Shown in pieces: positions 8,865 to 17,116 of a stretch of DNA of 64,000 nucleotides (its first letter is position 1; every line of letters begins with the position of its first letter). The stretch is from an uncultured Gammaproteobacteria bacterium. GTDB lineage: Bacteria; Pseudomonadota; Gammaproteobacteria; Pseudomonadales; Azotimanducaceae. The translations under genes and the position numbers were made by a program. Under the pieces are notes generated by a model. It saw only the letters and a program-made list of their open reading frames with translations. It did not search any database and was not told the DNA's origin. Location of the stretch: positions 1 to 64,000 of the forward strand of contig CAJWQG010000010.1 in the NCBI GenBank assembly GCA_913045175.1, written 5' to 3'.

Positions 8865-9965
8865 CTAAGCCGCCGGTCTAATCTCAAACAACGTAATCTC
8901 CCCTCTGGTACCAAGACGCATCACTGGCCCCCAGGTACCAGTCCCCTGAGAAACATAGAGCCTAGTCCCATTGTGTTCATACAGGCCTTTGACCATATCG
9001 AACACCCTATTTACCACCAGATTGAAGGGCATAATCTGTCCGTTATGAGTATGACCACTCAGCATTAGATCCACGCCCGCCTCGGACGCCGCGACAAGAC
9101 CGCGGGGGCGATGATAGAGCAGCAAAACAAAGGAGTTTTTATCCACTGAATTGTTCGCCAATTGCCTTTTCACCTGATCAGCGTCATCCATGTCATCAAT
9201 CCCAATTACCTGAAGCTCATCACTGTGTCGTGCCGCGTCATTTCGTAACACGGTTACCCCCAAGCCATCCAACCGACGGACAATGTCATCCAGATCCTCG
9301 TACTTCTCATGATTGCCAATCGTGAAATAAACAGGACCAACAACACTTTTAAGGGACTTCAGATCACCTGCTGGAATTCCCCTGCCATCAATCAGGTCTC
9401 CCGTAATGCAAAGGAAATCAGGTTTTAGCTCGTTCACCATGAATATGACGCGCTCAAGGAAGGATGGACGCCGCGAGCCAATGTGAACGTCACTAATCTG
9501 CGCGAATCGGATCGGCCTTGTTAATTTGTCTGACGATAGTTCGATCTTACAAACCTTGGGTATGATCGCTGTCCACGTCGCATAAGCACCAACAACCAGG
9601 GTAACGCTAATTGCTCCCATTGCCACAGACTGTGAACTCATCAGGCCCAGTCCATTGACCACTTCGCCAATCAACACGGTTCCTAACAGAACCAGGCTCA
9701 CCCCCAGGAAAGAATCCGCCAGGCGTCGCAGCATTTTCACCCACCAACCGCGTCTGGTGCGGAGATAGAAACGCGTGAACATTTGACTGCTTACCAGCGG
9801 CAGGAAAATGACCAACGTCAGCCACCATGAGAAATCCAGCCAGTAACAGAGTCGCAACACAGGATAGATAAAAAGCGGCACATGTAACGCGAGTGTGATT
9901 ACAACGAATCGAGAGAGGCCTCGAAACTTGCTCACAGGCGTGGGTTTTACAATCGAGCTATTCAT
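8865..9965 (-). CDS. membrane-anchored calcineurin-like metallophosphoesterase
   Basis: A 366-residue protein of the YaeI/YkuE-like group. About four hydrophobic segments occupy residues 15-145 and precede a catalytic domain with all metal-binding motifs: SDVH, GDLIDG, GNHE, YHRP and SGHTHNGQ. Relatives cleave phosphoester bonds, in some cases in lipid A precursors or phospholipids; the substrate here is unknown. The ATG overlaps the end of the upstream antiporter gene by four bases (ATGA), so the two form an operon read right to left. Confidence 0.85.
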   Translation of the reverse strand: MNSSIVKPTPVSKFRGLSRFVVITLALHVPLFIYPVLRLCYWLDFSWWLTLVIFLPLVSSQMFTRFYLRTRRGWWVKMLRRLADSFLGVSLVLLGTVLIGEVVNGLGLMSSQSVAMGAISVTLVVGAYATWTAIIPKVCKIELSSDKLTRPIRFAQISDVHIGSRRPSFLERVIFMVNELKPDFLCITGDLIDGRGIPAGDLKSLKSVVGPVYFTIGNHEKYEDLDDIVRRLDGLGVTVLRNDAARHSDELQVIGIDDMDDADQVKRQLANNSVDKNSFVLLLYHRPRGLVAASEAGVDLMLSGHTHNGQIMPFNLVVNRVFDMVKGLYEHNGTRLYVSQGTGTWGPVMRLGTRGEITLFEIRPAA

Positions 9966-11671
9966 TCAGGCTTTACCAGACTAATAATCTTACACCCGGG
10001 TTCCGGCACCACATCAGCCTGATCTGTAACGACGCGTAACCTGCCGGAATTATCAACAACAAAAAGTGCAATATACCTGTTGCGATAGGTCTCAACATAA
10101 TTTTCAAAGGTAAACTCTTCCGTTAGCGGTTTAGCACGCACCTCGGCACCATCATCCAACCACGACAAAAGTGCTTCGTAGTTAGTCTGCGATGAAAACA
10201 GATGATCCCCGCGAAGGCGAGTAGTAATTTTGTGTTTGTCAGATCTGTTTTCCGTCGCGGTCGGCAACTCATAGGTATTGGGGGTCAGATCTTTAAAATA
10301 GAGACTTGCCAGAACATCAAGATTCGAACGACCGGTAATACATAGTAAATTTCCAATGCCGGTAAGATCCAGATATCGATCCGCGTGCTCCGAAGCGGGA
10401 TTACCAAAATAGGTTTCTACCCCATCCATCCTGGCCTGACTGAGATTGAACCAGTTACCATCTGCAATCATGACTCTGAGGTTTTCACCAGCGAGAGCCC
10501 CGGCGAGTAAACGAGCGACCCTTCCCCCGCCATAGATAAGAAACCCTGTCGGCGCCGGATCTCGCACGCCTAGCAGGCTCGCAATAGGTTTGGCCGTGAG
10601 GCTCTGTATGACCACAGTGCCAATAATGATTAGAAAAGCGAGTGGGACAAACAGCGTTGAGCCCGGAGCATCAAGCGCTTCCAACTTTATGGCAAAAATT
10701 GCTGCGACCGCCGCGCAGACGATCCCTCGCGGTCCGATCCAGGCAATTAAAAGTCGTTCGCGAAAGTTAAGGTTACTACCAATGGAAGAGGCAAAGACAG
10801 CAATCGGTCGTGATACCAGCATCACCCCTGCCAACACGATCAACGCGTCCCAACCTATATTCAGCAGACCCGTTAGATCAATACGTGCCGCGAGCAGAAT
10901 AAACAAACCACTAATCAGCAAAACGCTGTGGTTTTCTTTGAAATGAAGGATGTCGTCTACTATCACACCCTTTTGATTGGCCAGGGTGATGCCCAAAACG
11001 GTTACGGCAAGCAGACCAGATTCGTGCTCAAAGTTCTCAGCCATCGCAAAGACTACTATCACCAGCAATAGGGTCATGGGACTACGCAGAAAGTCCGGAA
11101 TGAAATACCTTTTAAGGAGTTCGCCCAAGGCAATCCCTGCAATAACGCCAAGGACAGAACCAACAACAGCGATTCGGATAAACAACTCAAGTATTGAGGC
11201 GACCGCCTCGTTCGCTTCCGTAGAAACATAAAAATTGAACGCGAGGACTGCGAGCAATGCACCGATAGGATCGATAATGATTCCCTCCCACCGAAGCACC
11301 TGCGCAATATTGACGTTTGGTCTTACCGTACGCAGCATTGGGACTATTACTGCAGGGCCTGTGACAACGACGACAGCACCGAACAGCAGCGATACCTTAA
11401 TATCGAACCCAACGACGTAATGCACAATAACGCTGGTTACACCCCAGGATATTGCCGCCCCCAACGTAACGAGGTTTCTAACGGTCCTGCCAAGATCCCG
11501 CAGGTCGGCAAAGCGCAGCGTCAGACTCCCTTCAAATAGAATGATAGCGACTGCAAGAGAGACCAGAGGAAAAAGTAAATCACCTAATAGCGCATCAGGA
11601 TTCAGCCACCCCAGTCCAGGTCCAACCAGGACACCAGATAGCAGCAAAAATAGAATTCCGGGCAGACGCAC
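9962..11671 (-). CDS. CPA1-type Na+/H+ (or K+/H+) antiporter, long open frame
   Basis: A 569-residue frame with about twelve membrane segments in its first 380 residues, followed by a cytosolic domain with a TrkA-N-like start (FLIYGGGRVARLLAGAL) that probably binds nucleotide. Exchange of Na+ or K+ for H+ across the inner membrane is known for the family; ion specificity cannot be read from sequence. It begins at a GTG that is unlikely to be the native start because the family N-terminus continues upstream past a stop. It is co-transcribed with the downstream phosphoesterase. Confidence 0.8.
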   Translation of the reverse strand: MRLPGILFLLLSGVLVGPGLGWLNPDALLGDLLFPLVSLAVAIILFEGSLTLRFADLRDLGRTVRNLVTLGAAISWGVTSVIVHYVVGFDIKVSLLFGAVVVVTGPAVIVPMLRTVRPNVNIAQVLRWEGIIIDPIGALLAVLAFNFYVSTEANEAVASILELFIRIAVVGSVLGVIAGIALGELLKRYFIPDFLRSPMTLLLVIVVFAMAENFEHESGLLAVTVLGITLANQKGVIVDDILHFKENHSVLLISGLFILLAARIDLTGLLNIGWDALIVLAGVMLVSRPIAVFASSIGSNLNFRERLLIAWIGPRGIVCAAVAAIFAIKLEALDAPGSTLFVPLAFLIIIGTVVIQSLTAKPIASLLGVRDPAPTGFLIYGGGRVARLLAGALAGENLRVMIADGNWFNLSQARMDGVETYFGNPASEHADRYLDLTGIGNLLCITGRSNLDVLASLYFKDLTPNTYELPTATENRSDKHKITTRLRGDHLFSSQTNYEALLSWLDDGAEVRAKPLTEEFTFENYVETYRNRYIALFVVDNSGRLRVVTDQADVVPEPGCKIISLVKPE

Positions 11672-11742
11672 TCGCCAGGCGATCCAGAGCTAGCAAGCCG
11701 CAAGAAAGCCAATCCCTGCAAAAGTGGTAATGGTTTCGGTCA
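9962..11742 (-). pseudogene. CPA1-type cation/proton antiporter gene with in-frame TAG
   Basis: Relatives start about 25 residues before the first Met-like codon of the long open frame. The same frame upstream gives MTETITTFAGIGFLAAC, then TAG at 11690-11692, then LWIAWRVRLPGIL. This is the continuous first transmembrane helix of the family. The stop falls where homologues usually carry Gln, so CAG to TAG is the simplest explanation. Everything downstream is intact. A GTG at 11671 could restart translation but would lose half of helix one. Confidence 0.75.
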
Positions 11743-11873
11743 TCGGTAACCAGTGTTGGAATCGCGCAACCGACCTTAACAAATGCGTGGCAGCAAGTGG
11801 AAGCACGTATGTGGTATCCATGCGCCATAGTATGATGAGCCAACCGATTCCTATTACGGTAATAAAAAGTACG

Positions 11874-12341
11874 GTGGCCAAGACAGAATTACTCGACGAC
11901 TACCGGCGAAAACGAAATAGCGACGGTACGCCGGAGCCTTTTGGCGGGAGAATTGCGACTAAGGGCGCAATGCGCTTCGTTGTGCACCACCATGCTGCTC
12001 GAAATACCCATTACGATTTGCGGCTCGAGATGGAGGGCGTGCTGCGATCCTGGGCCGTCCCGAAAGGACCTTCACCTAACGTCAAAGACAAACGTTTCGC
12101 CACGCTGGTTGAAGACCATCCCCTCGAATATGGCGACTTCGAAGCCAAGATTCCGGATGGAAACTACGGCGCTGGATGGAGCATCGTATGGGATCGTGGT
12201 TTCTATCGACCCATTGTGGACCCGTTAGAGGGGCTGGCTAACGGCAAAATTCTGTTTGAGCTACAGGGACAAAAACTGCACGGCAAGTGGACGCTTGTGC
12301 GCCTGAAAGGCAAAGAGAAAGACTGGTTGTTCATCAAGTAA
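11874..12341 (+). CDS. LigD 3'-phosphoesterase domain fragment
   Basis: 155 residues matching the LigD phosphoesterase: YRRKR near the start, VVHHHAARNTHYDLRLE (metal-binding His), SWAVPKGPS, and DGNYGAGWSIVWD. The domain trims 3' ends before ligation. A longer frame opens at 11724, but the family begins around the GTG at 11874. The 5' end lies only about 130 bases from the likely start of the divergent antiporter gene. Confidence 0.75.
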   Translation: MAKTELLDDYRRKRNSDGTPEPFGGRIATKGAMRFVVHHHAARNTHYDLRLEMEGVLRSWAVPKGPSPNVKDKRFATLVEDHPLEYGDFEAKIPDGNYGAGWSIVWDRGFYRPIVDPLEGLANGKILFELQGQKLHGKWTLVRLKGKEKDWLFIK

Positions 12342-12353
12342 ATTGATGAACAG

Positions 12354-14210
12354 ATGGATGAGTCGCGCAGTACCGACGACTATCCAATGAACTCTGTGTT
12401 TTCCGGACTATCAATTGAAGACCTGGATGCCGGCGTAAACCTGGAGAAAAAAGTCAGCCGATCAATTGCGCGCAGCAAGCCTGTTAAACAAGCCGTGGAA
12501 GAATTAAAACCCATGCTTGCAACAGCCGGTGACGCCTTCACCCGTAAGGACTGGTTGTTCGAAATAAAATATGACGGCTACAGTTTACTGTGCATAAAGC
12601 AGGGAGAAGAAGTACAACTGATGTCACGCAACGGGAACGATCTATCCAGGACGTTTCCCGAGATTTTTCAGGCAGTATCCAGGTTTCCGTTCCATAGTTT
12701 TATTCTCGACGGCGAAGCGGTGGTCCATGATGCTTCCGGCATGCCCAGCTTTGCCAGAATGCAGCGCCGTGGCCGACTGACCAAATCTTCCGCGATTGAG
12801 CGCGCGATGAATGAATACCCCGCAACGCTCTATGCGTTCGATCTTGTCGCGTTCGGGGCATACGACCTGCGCCAGCAGCCCCTTTCAAAGCGCAAAGGAT
12901 TTCTTCGTCAGATCATACCCCTGCCCGGAATGATCAAATATTCGGACCACATAGAACGCGACGGTCGCGCCATGTATCACGCGGCGGAAAGGCTTGGGCT
13001 GGAAGGGATTGTCGGCAAGAGCTCAAAGAGCAAATACGTAGGCGGTCGTTCTGACCAGTGGATCAAAGTCCGTATCGATCAAACTGATGACTTTGTCATT
13101 ATGGAATACAGAGAAGCCAGCAATGGAGATATCCGATCGCTGATTGTTGGTCAGTACGTCGACAACAAACTCATTTACTCCGGCAACGTAGGATCCGGGT
13201 TAAGCGATACCTTGTGCCGAGAATTTTCCAATTTAAACAAAGAGGTAGACGATGTTTCACGTCCTTCGGATGCCCCGAAAAACACGGACTTCCGTTGGAA
13301 AGAACCTTTGCTGGTAGCCGAGGTTCGCCACAAGGAAATCACGCCTTCAGGTCAATTGCATCACCCGGTTCTACTGAGGCTGCGCGATGACAAGGATCCA
13401 AAGAAGTGTTCCAGACAGACCAAAACCCGAGAGCTAGATGAAGCTACCGTTGAAGAAGAACCAATCGACAAAACCGTTCACCTATCCAACCTGGAAAAAA
13501 TCTTTTGGCCAAGACAAAACCTGACCAAGGGCGACATGATCGCCTACTACGAAGCCGTCTGTCCCTGGCTGCTTCCCTGGCTGGAAGATCGCCCTCTGGT
13601 GATGAAACGTTACCCGGATGGTATCGATGGCAAATCGTTCTACCAGAAAGATGCACCTGAGTTCGTTCCCGAATGGGTGCGCATCGAGAAAATGTGGAGC
13701 AGCTCCACAGAACGAGAGATAGGCTACTTTGTTGTCGATTGCCCTGAGGCAATGATTTACATCGCCAACATGGCCAGTATTCCTTTACAAATCTACCATT
13801 CCAGAACGAGTAATATCGAATCGCCCGACTGGCGTGTTCTCGACCTTGATCCCAAAGAGGCGCCCTTCTCCGATGTCATTACCGTTGCCAAGAAAATTCA
13901 TGAAATATGCGACGAGATTGCTATGCCGAATTTCGTCAAGACCAGTGGATCGACGGGCCTGCACATTCTGCTACCGCTGAATAACCAGTTCACCTTCGAG
14001 CAATCACGCATCATGGGTGAACTGTTGTCGCGTATCGTGGTGCAAGAACTGGGGGAAATCAGCACGATCACCCGCAACACAGGCCAACGGGAAGGCAAGG
14101 TGTATATCGACTATCTCCAGAACAGCTCCGGCAAACTGATTGCCGCACCCTACTGCGTAAGGCAAAAGAAAATGCACCGGTGTAGATGCCTATTCGCTGG
14201 CGCGAAGTGA
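12354..14210 (+). CDS. LigD ligase and polymerase domains fragment
   Basis: 618 residues. The ATP-dependent ligase part carries the adenylated Lys in EIKYDGYS (about residue 73), then DGEAVV, GLEGIVGK and the OB-fold DFVIMEYREA. The primase-like polymerase part (from about residue 370) has FWP, DGIDGKSFYQK, the metal-binding LDLDP motif and SGSTGLHILLP. The last 20 residues are out of frame. The first Met (12354) is preceded by the same open frame after the TAA, so this is a continuation and not a separately evolved gene. Confidence 0.8.
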   Translation: MDESRSTDDYPMNSVFSGLSIEDLDAGVNLEKKVSRSIARSKPVKQAVEELKPMLATAGDAFTRKDWLFEIKYDGYSLLCIKQGEEVQLMSRNGNDLSRTFPEIFQAVSRFPFHSFILDGEAVVHDASGMPSFARMQRRGRLTKSSAIERAMNEYPATLYAFDLVAFGAYDLRQQPLSKRKGFLRQIIPLPGMIKYSDHIERDGRAMYHAAERLGLEGIVGKSSKSKYVGGRSDQWIKVRIDQTDDFVIMEYREASNGDIRSLIVGQYVDNKLIYSGNVGSGLSDTLCREFSNLNKEVDDVSRPSDAPKNTDFRWKEPLLVAEVRHKEITPSGQLHHPVLLRLRDDKDPKKCSRQTKTRELDEATVEEEPIDKTVHLSNLEKIFWPRQNLTKGDMIAYYEAVCPWLLPWLEDRPLVMKRYPDGIDGKSFYQKDAPEFVPEWVRIEKMWSSSTEREIGYFVVDCPEAMIYIANMASIPLQIYHSRTSNIESPDWRVLDLDPKEAPFSDVITVAKKIHEICDEIAMPNFVKTSGSTGLHILLPLNNQFTFEQSRIMGELLSRIVVQELGEISTITRNTGQREGKVYIDYLQNSSGKLIAAPYCVRQKKMHRCRCLFAGAK

Positions 14211-14373
14211 ACAACAAACTAAGGCCCGACAGTTTTCATATCAAAAACGCGATCGCTCGCTTAAAGCGGCAGAAAGCTGATCCTGCATTGGAGGTCCTGG
14301 ACACTGAAGTGGACCTTATTCAGATTCTGGAATCATTGACTGAACGCTACAGCGAACAGTGATCTACTCAACA

Positions 14374-14510
14374 CTAACTAATTCTTGCGCGGAAACTCAA
14401 CATCGTGCCTCTAGTTTCTTTGCAAGTAATTGTTTTCTTAACGATTTCCTTTGGAATGTCGTATCAGTTGCGCTTAGAACTAGGACTTTTAGGACAGAAA
14501 CTAGCTAATC
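14374..14510. repeat. dispersed ~137-bp element with imperfect terminal inverted repeats, copy A
   Basis: The interior matches, in reverse complement, the element at 63852-63981: 14392-14426 is identical over 35 bases and 14444-14473 over 30 bases, with small indels between. The ends are imperfect inverted repeats of the form CTAACTAATTCTTG (left) and GATTAGCTAGTTTCTGTCC (right, reversed). It lies between convergent ligD and the CinA-type gene and supplies the latter's TAG stop. The pattern resembles a non-autonomous miniature element; no transposase is present. Confidence 0.75.
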
Positions 14511-15251
14511 AACAATGGGCTCAGCACCAAAGTCGATGATCATCTGACGCACCTTCTCCAGCATGACATTCAGTTCGGCCTCGTCAGTGCCCCGCATTAC
14601 AAGGTTAGTGCCGTAAACGTCCTTTCGATAATAGGGATAGCTCCCCAGATCCACGTCCGGGTGCTCATCCTGAATTTCTCTAAGCTTTGCGGCGACCTGA
14701 CTCTCCCCCAGATTCGCGCCGATTGAGCGAGAGCGTACGGGCAATGCACCTTTGATGCGCTCCTCGTCAAAAGTCCCCACCATAGCCTGCATAACAAGCG
14801 GAACACCTGCCATCACAAATACGTTCTCCATCTGAAACCCTGGTGGGCCGTTCAGCGTATTTTCGATCAAGGTTCCACCTATGGGAATGCGCGCCATGCG
14901 CAAGCGAGACTCCATCACTTCCGGTAGGGCCTCGCGCTGTTTGATAATTGCCACCGCCTCCGGATGCATCTCAAGTTCGGTATCAAAAGCAGCCGCAATA
15001 CAGTCAGCAGTAATATCGTCGTGAGTGGGTCCAATGCCACCCGTGGTAAAAACATAGTCAAACTTCTGCCGACACTCATTGACCGTCGCAATGATGGTTT
15101 CCTCAATATCCGGAATAACCCGTGCCTCCACCATCTTGACGCCAAGCTCGTTAAGTTCCTTTGAAAGATACGCGAGATTGGTGTCCTGGGTTCTCCCGGA
15201 CAGAATCTCGTTGCCGATAATTATCATGCAACCCGTAACGGTATCGACCAT
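14505..15251 (-). CDS. CinA-type molybdopterin-binding domain protein (COG1058)
   Basis: 248 residues corresponding to the N-terminal domain of CinA. The MoaB/MogA-like signature TGGIGPTHDDITADC is present, with IGNEILSGRTQDTN at the N-terminus. The C-terminal nicotinamide-nucleotide deamidase domain of full CinA is absent, as in many stand-alone homologues. Relatives have ADP-ribose pyrophosphatase activity; activity here is inferred. The stop codon lies inside repeat copy A, so the last one or two residues may derive from the insertion. It is probably co-transcribed with the WYL regulator upstream. Confidence 0.82.
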   Translation of the reverse strand: MVDTVTGCMIIIGNEILSGRTQDTNLAYLSKELNELGVKMVEARVIPDIEETIIATVNECRQKFDYVFTTGGIGPTHDDITADCIAAAFDTELEMHPEAVAIIKQREALPEVMESRLRMARIPIGGTLIENTLNGPPGFQMENVFVMAGVPLVMQAMVGTFDEERIKGALPVRSRSIGANLGESQVAAKLREIQDEHPDVDLGSYPYYRKDVYGTNLVMRGTDEAELNVMLEKVRQMIIDFGAEPIVD

Positions 15252-15315
15252 ATTGATGTCTCGCTCTTTTTTGCTTGGCAGGATAATGTAATCCAGCCGT
15301 GTCTACCAATAATGT

Positions 15316-16002
15316 CTACCAATCTCTGGCGGATTGATACTCGATGTAGGCGGCCAGGTCCCTTCCCTCCTCGGACGTATAGTACTTACCTGTTTCTTCG
15401 ATGCGCCCGATCAAATCGACTCTGAAGGAACGAAAATTCTCTCTGAGTTCACACCAAGCCCCCAGCGTCCATTTGTTACCCCAGAAATAAAGCATCATTG
15501 GCCAGATCACCCGTTCAGTCTCTTCATCCTGTAGCGATCTATAGCCAATTAACAGTTTACGATTCTCATCGGTAGCAAGCCGCACACGTTCCAGGTTTTC
15601 CTTCAAATGTTTGCTGACGCCAAAATCAGGGACTTGGATAGCATCCAACTGGGTTTCCTTTTTCAGCTTTTCCGGGAGGATTGACTTAATTTTGCGAATC
15701 GCAGTGGCCGTGGTAGATGCCATCTTCTGGTCAGACCAGGTGCGTACCATTTGTGCGCCAAGCGCCAGCGCCTTCAACTCTTCACCGGTGAACATAAGCG
15801 GTGGCAGGCGATATTCATCCCGCAACAAATATCCCAAACCCGCCTCGCCATCAATGGGTATACCCGAACCAATAAGGTCGCCAATGTCCCTATATACGGT
15901 GCGTTCAGACACTTCCAGCTTCTCTGCCAGGTATTGTGCGGTGCGCACATGACCCTCCTGAAGCAGGAGCATTAGCTGGAACAGACGATCAGCACGACGC
16001 AT
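15316..16002 (-). CDS. YafY-type transcriptional regulator (HTH + WYL)
   Basis: 228 residues. The N-terminal winged helix-turn-helix (residues 1-60, with SERTVYRDIGDL as recognition helix) is followed by a WYL-type ligand domain (about 140-215) containing IGYRS, LYFWGNKWTLGAWC and FRSFRVDLI. The RVDLI block is the conserved Arg-containing element of the family. It is divergent from the gene at 16091 across an 88-bp gap containing a perfect CTGACA-N6-TGTCAG palindrome. It probably controls both its own transcription and that neighbour. Confidence 0.88.
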   Translation of the reverse strand: MRRADRLFQLMLLLQEGHVRTAQYLAEKLEVSERTVYRDIGDLIGSGIPIDGEAGLGYLLRDEYRLPPLMFTGEELKALALGAQMVRTWSDQKMASTTATAIRKIKSILPEKLKKETQLDAIQVPDFGVSKHLKENLERVRLATDENRKLLIGYRSLQDEETERVIWPMMLYFWGNKWTLGAWCELRENFRSFRVDLIGRIEETGKYYTSEEGRDLAAYIEYQSARDW

Positions 16003-16027
16003 CGATTTTTCCTGTTTATAAACACTC

Positions 16028-16062
16028 CTGACATAAGGCTGTCAGTAGGCCTTTTTTATACT
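16028..16062. promoter_or_regulatory. palindromic operator and -10 box between WYL regulator and 16091 gene
   Basis: CTGACA at 16028-16033 and TGTCAG at 16040-16045 form a perfect 6-bp inverted repeat with 6-bp spacer. A TATACT at 16057-16062 sits 11 bp downstream and 29 bp before the ATG of the rightward gene. Position in a divergent promoter next to a WYL regulator makes this its likely binding site. Confidence 0.55.
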
Positions 16063-16090
16063 GTGTCCAAATATCTTGAGGACTGAACCA

Positions 16091-16987
16091 ATGACCAAGC
16101 TCACACAAGCGGCCTTTGACCAAGCAGTAGAGTTTATTTTAGACAATGGTACTAATCTACATGGTGCACGTTGTCGCTTTCACTTTGAAAACGGCAACGC
16201 TCACGACGTCATCGATGCACTTTCCTGCTATCAGAATCTGGATGGCGGGTTTGGCCACGGTCTGGAAGGCGATCTAAGAACCAAAAACTCTTCAGTATTG
16301 TGCACGACCGTTGCACTTCAGATCCTCAAAGAAATTGGTGCCGAACCTGAGCATTCAATGATCACCGGTGCCATGGACTACCTGGTAAGGCAATACCGGC
16401 ATAGAAACTGGTCGCTGATCACGCCGGAATGTAACGATGCACCCCATGCACCCTGGTGGAAATATGAACATCAATGTTCCCGCCAGTTTCGGGCCAATCC
16501 AGGCGCAGAGATACTGGCCAACCTTCGAACCTATCCAAGCATGATGTGCGGCACTACACGCTCTAATCTTGCCGCCCGTGCACTATCCCACCTAGAAACT
16601 GAAGAACTGGATATGCATGATCTCATCTGCTACCAGCGTTTTTATGACACTGCGGATGTGGAATTACAAAGTCAGATGCTACCCCAGCTCTTACGTTGGG
16701 CTTTTGAGATTGTGAAAGTGGATGAGCATGACTGGGAGGAATACTGCCTAACACCATTAGATCTGGTACAACATCCTGACTCCCCGTTTGCGGATTTTTT
16801 CGGCGAGTATCTGGAGAATAATTTCGAGTTTCAGATTCGCCAGCAACGCCAGGATGGCAGCTGGCAACCCTCCTGGTCATGGGGAAGTGAGTACCCCGCC
16901 ACCTGGCAGGTCGTGGAACCCGAGCTGAGTGCTGAAGTCACTCTGAAGTTCCTGCGCCAACTGCAAGCGTTCAATATGCTGACATGA
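16091..16987 (+). CDS. toroid-fold protein resembling prenyltransferase/terpene-cyclase repeats
   Basis: 298 residues, starting at the ATG at 16091, which has a GAGGA site eight bases upstream. Two stretches resemble the QxxDGGF/QxxDGSW repeats of the alpha-alpha barrel fold: CYQNLDGGFGHGLEGD near residue 45 and QQRQDGSWQPSWSWG near residue 255. No DxDD cyclase motif or DDxxD is visible, so it is unlikely to be an active terpene cyclase. Homologues with this pattern are often adjacent to YafY-type regulators. Function unknown. Confidence 0.75.
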   Translation: MTKLTQAAFDQAVEFILDNGTNLHGARCRFHFENGNAHDVIDALSCYQNLDGGFGHGLEGDLRTKNSSVLCTTVALQILKEIGAEPEHSMITGAMDYLVRQYRHRNWSLITPECNDAPHAPWWKYEHQCSRQFRANPGAEILANLRTYPSMMCGTTRSNLAARALSHLETEELDMHDLICYQRFYDTADVELQSQMLPQLLRWAFEIVKVDEHDWEEYCLTPLDLVQHPDSPFADFFGEYLENNFEFQIRQQRQDGSWQPSWSWGSEYPATWQVVEPELSAEVTLKFLRQLQAFNMLT

Positions 16988-17072
16988 TGGATTATCAGTG
17001 TTGGCTCATGTTATACATTCGTCTCCACGCAGCTGGCGCGGAGCCATCGGCGTGCCGTTGTAAAAAGTAGTC

Positions 17073-17087
17073 GCAACCGATGGTTGC
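17073..17087. promoter_or_regulatory. small inverted repeat upstream of uvrA
   Basis: GCAACC-GAT-GGTTGC is a perfect 6-bp palindrome with a 3-bp loop, ending 29 bp before the uvrA ATG. It does not match the E. coli LexA box. It could be an operator or a leader hairpin. Confidence 0.3.
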
Positions 17088-17116
17088 AGAGTTAGATTTC
17101 AAAAATTGAGAGGCCC

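Larger units (their letters stand above)
11874..14362 (+). pseudogene. ligD: DNA ligase D gene with three lesions
   Basis: A single LigD gene (phosphoesterase, ligase and polymerase domains, in that order) is interrupted three times. TAA at 12339-12341 lies between the phosphoesterase and ligase domains in the same frame. A one-base loss near 14161 shifts the frame within the conserved APYxVRAKENAPV block. TAG at 14183-14185 occupies the Ser position of APVS in the restored frame. After that the family C-terminus (MPIRWREVNNKLRPDSFHI) reads cleanly to a TGA at 14360-14362. LigD with Ku performs bacterial non-homologous end joining; no ku gene is in the window. The GTG at 11874 is the likely start. 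Confidence 0.8.

Noticed and set aside
14405-14535. A 44-residue reading frame (GTG start) inside repeat copy A with a hydrophobic stretch
   Set aside because: The matching copy B has single-base deletions that break this frame, so the conserved unit is DNA, not protein.
17060-17116. LexA (SOS) box before uvrA
   Set aside because: No CTGT-N8-ACAG pattern is present.
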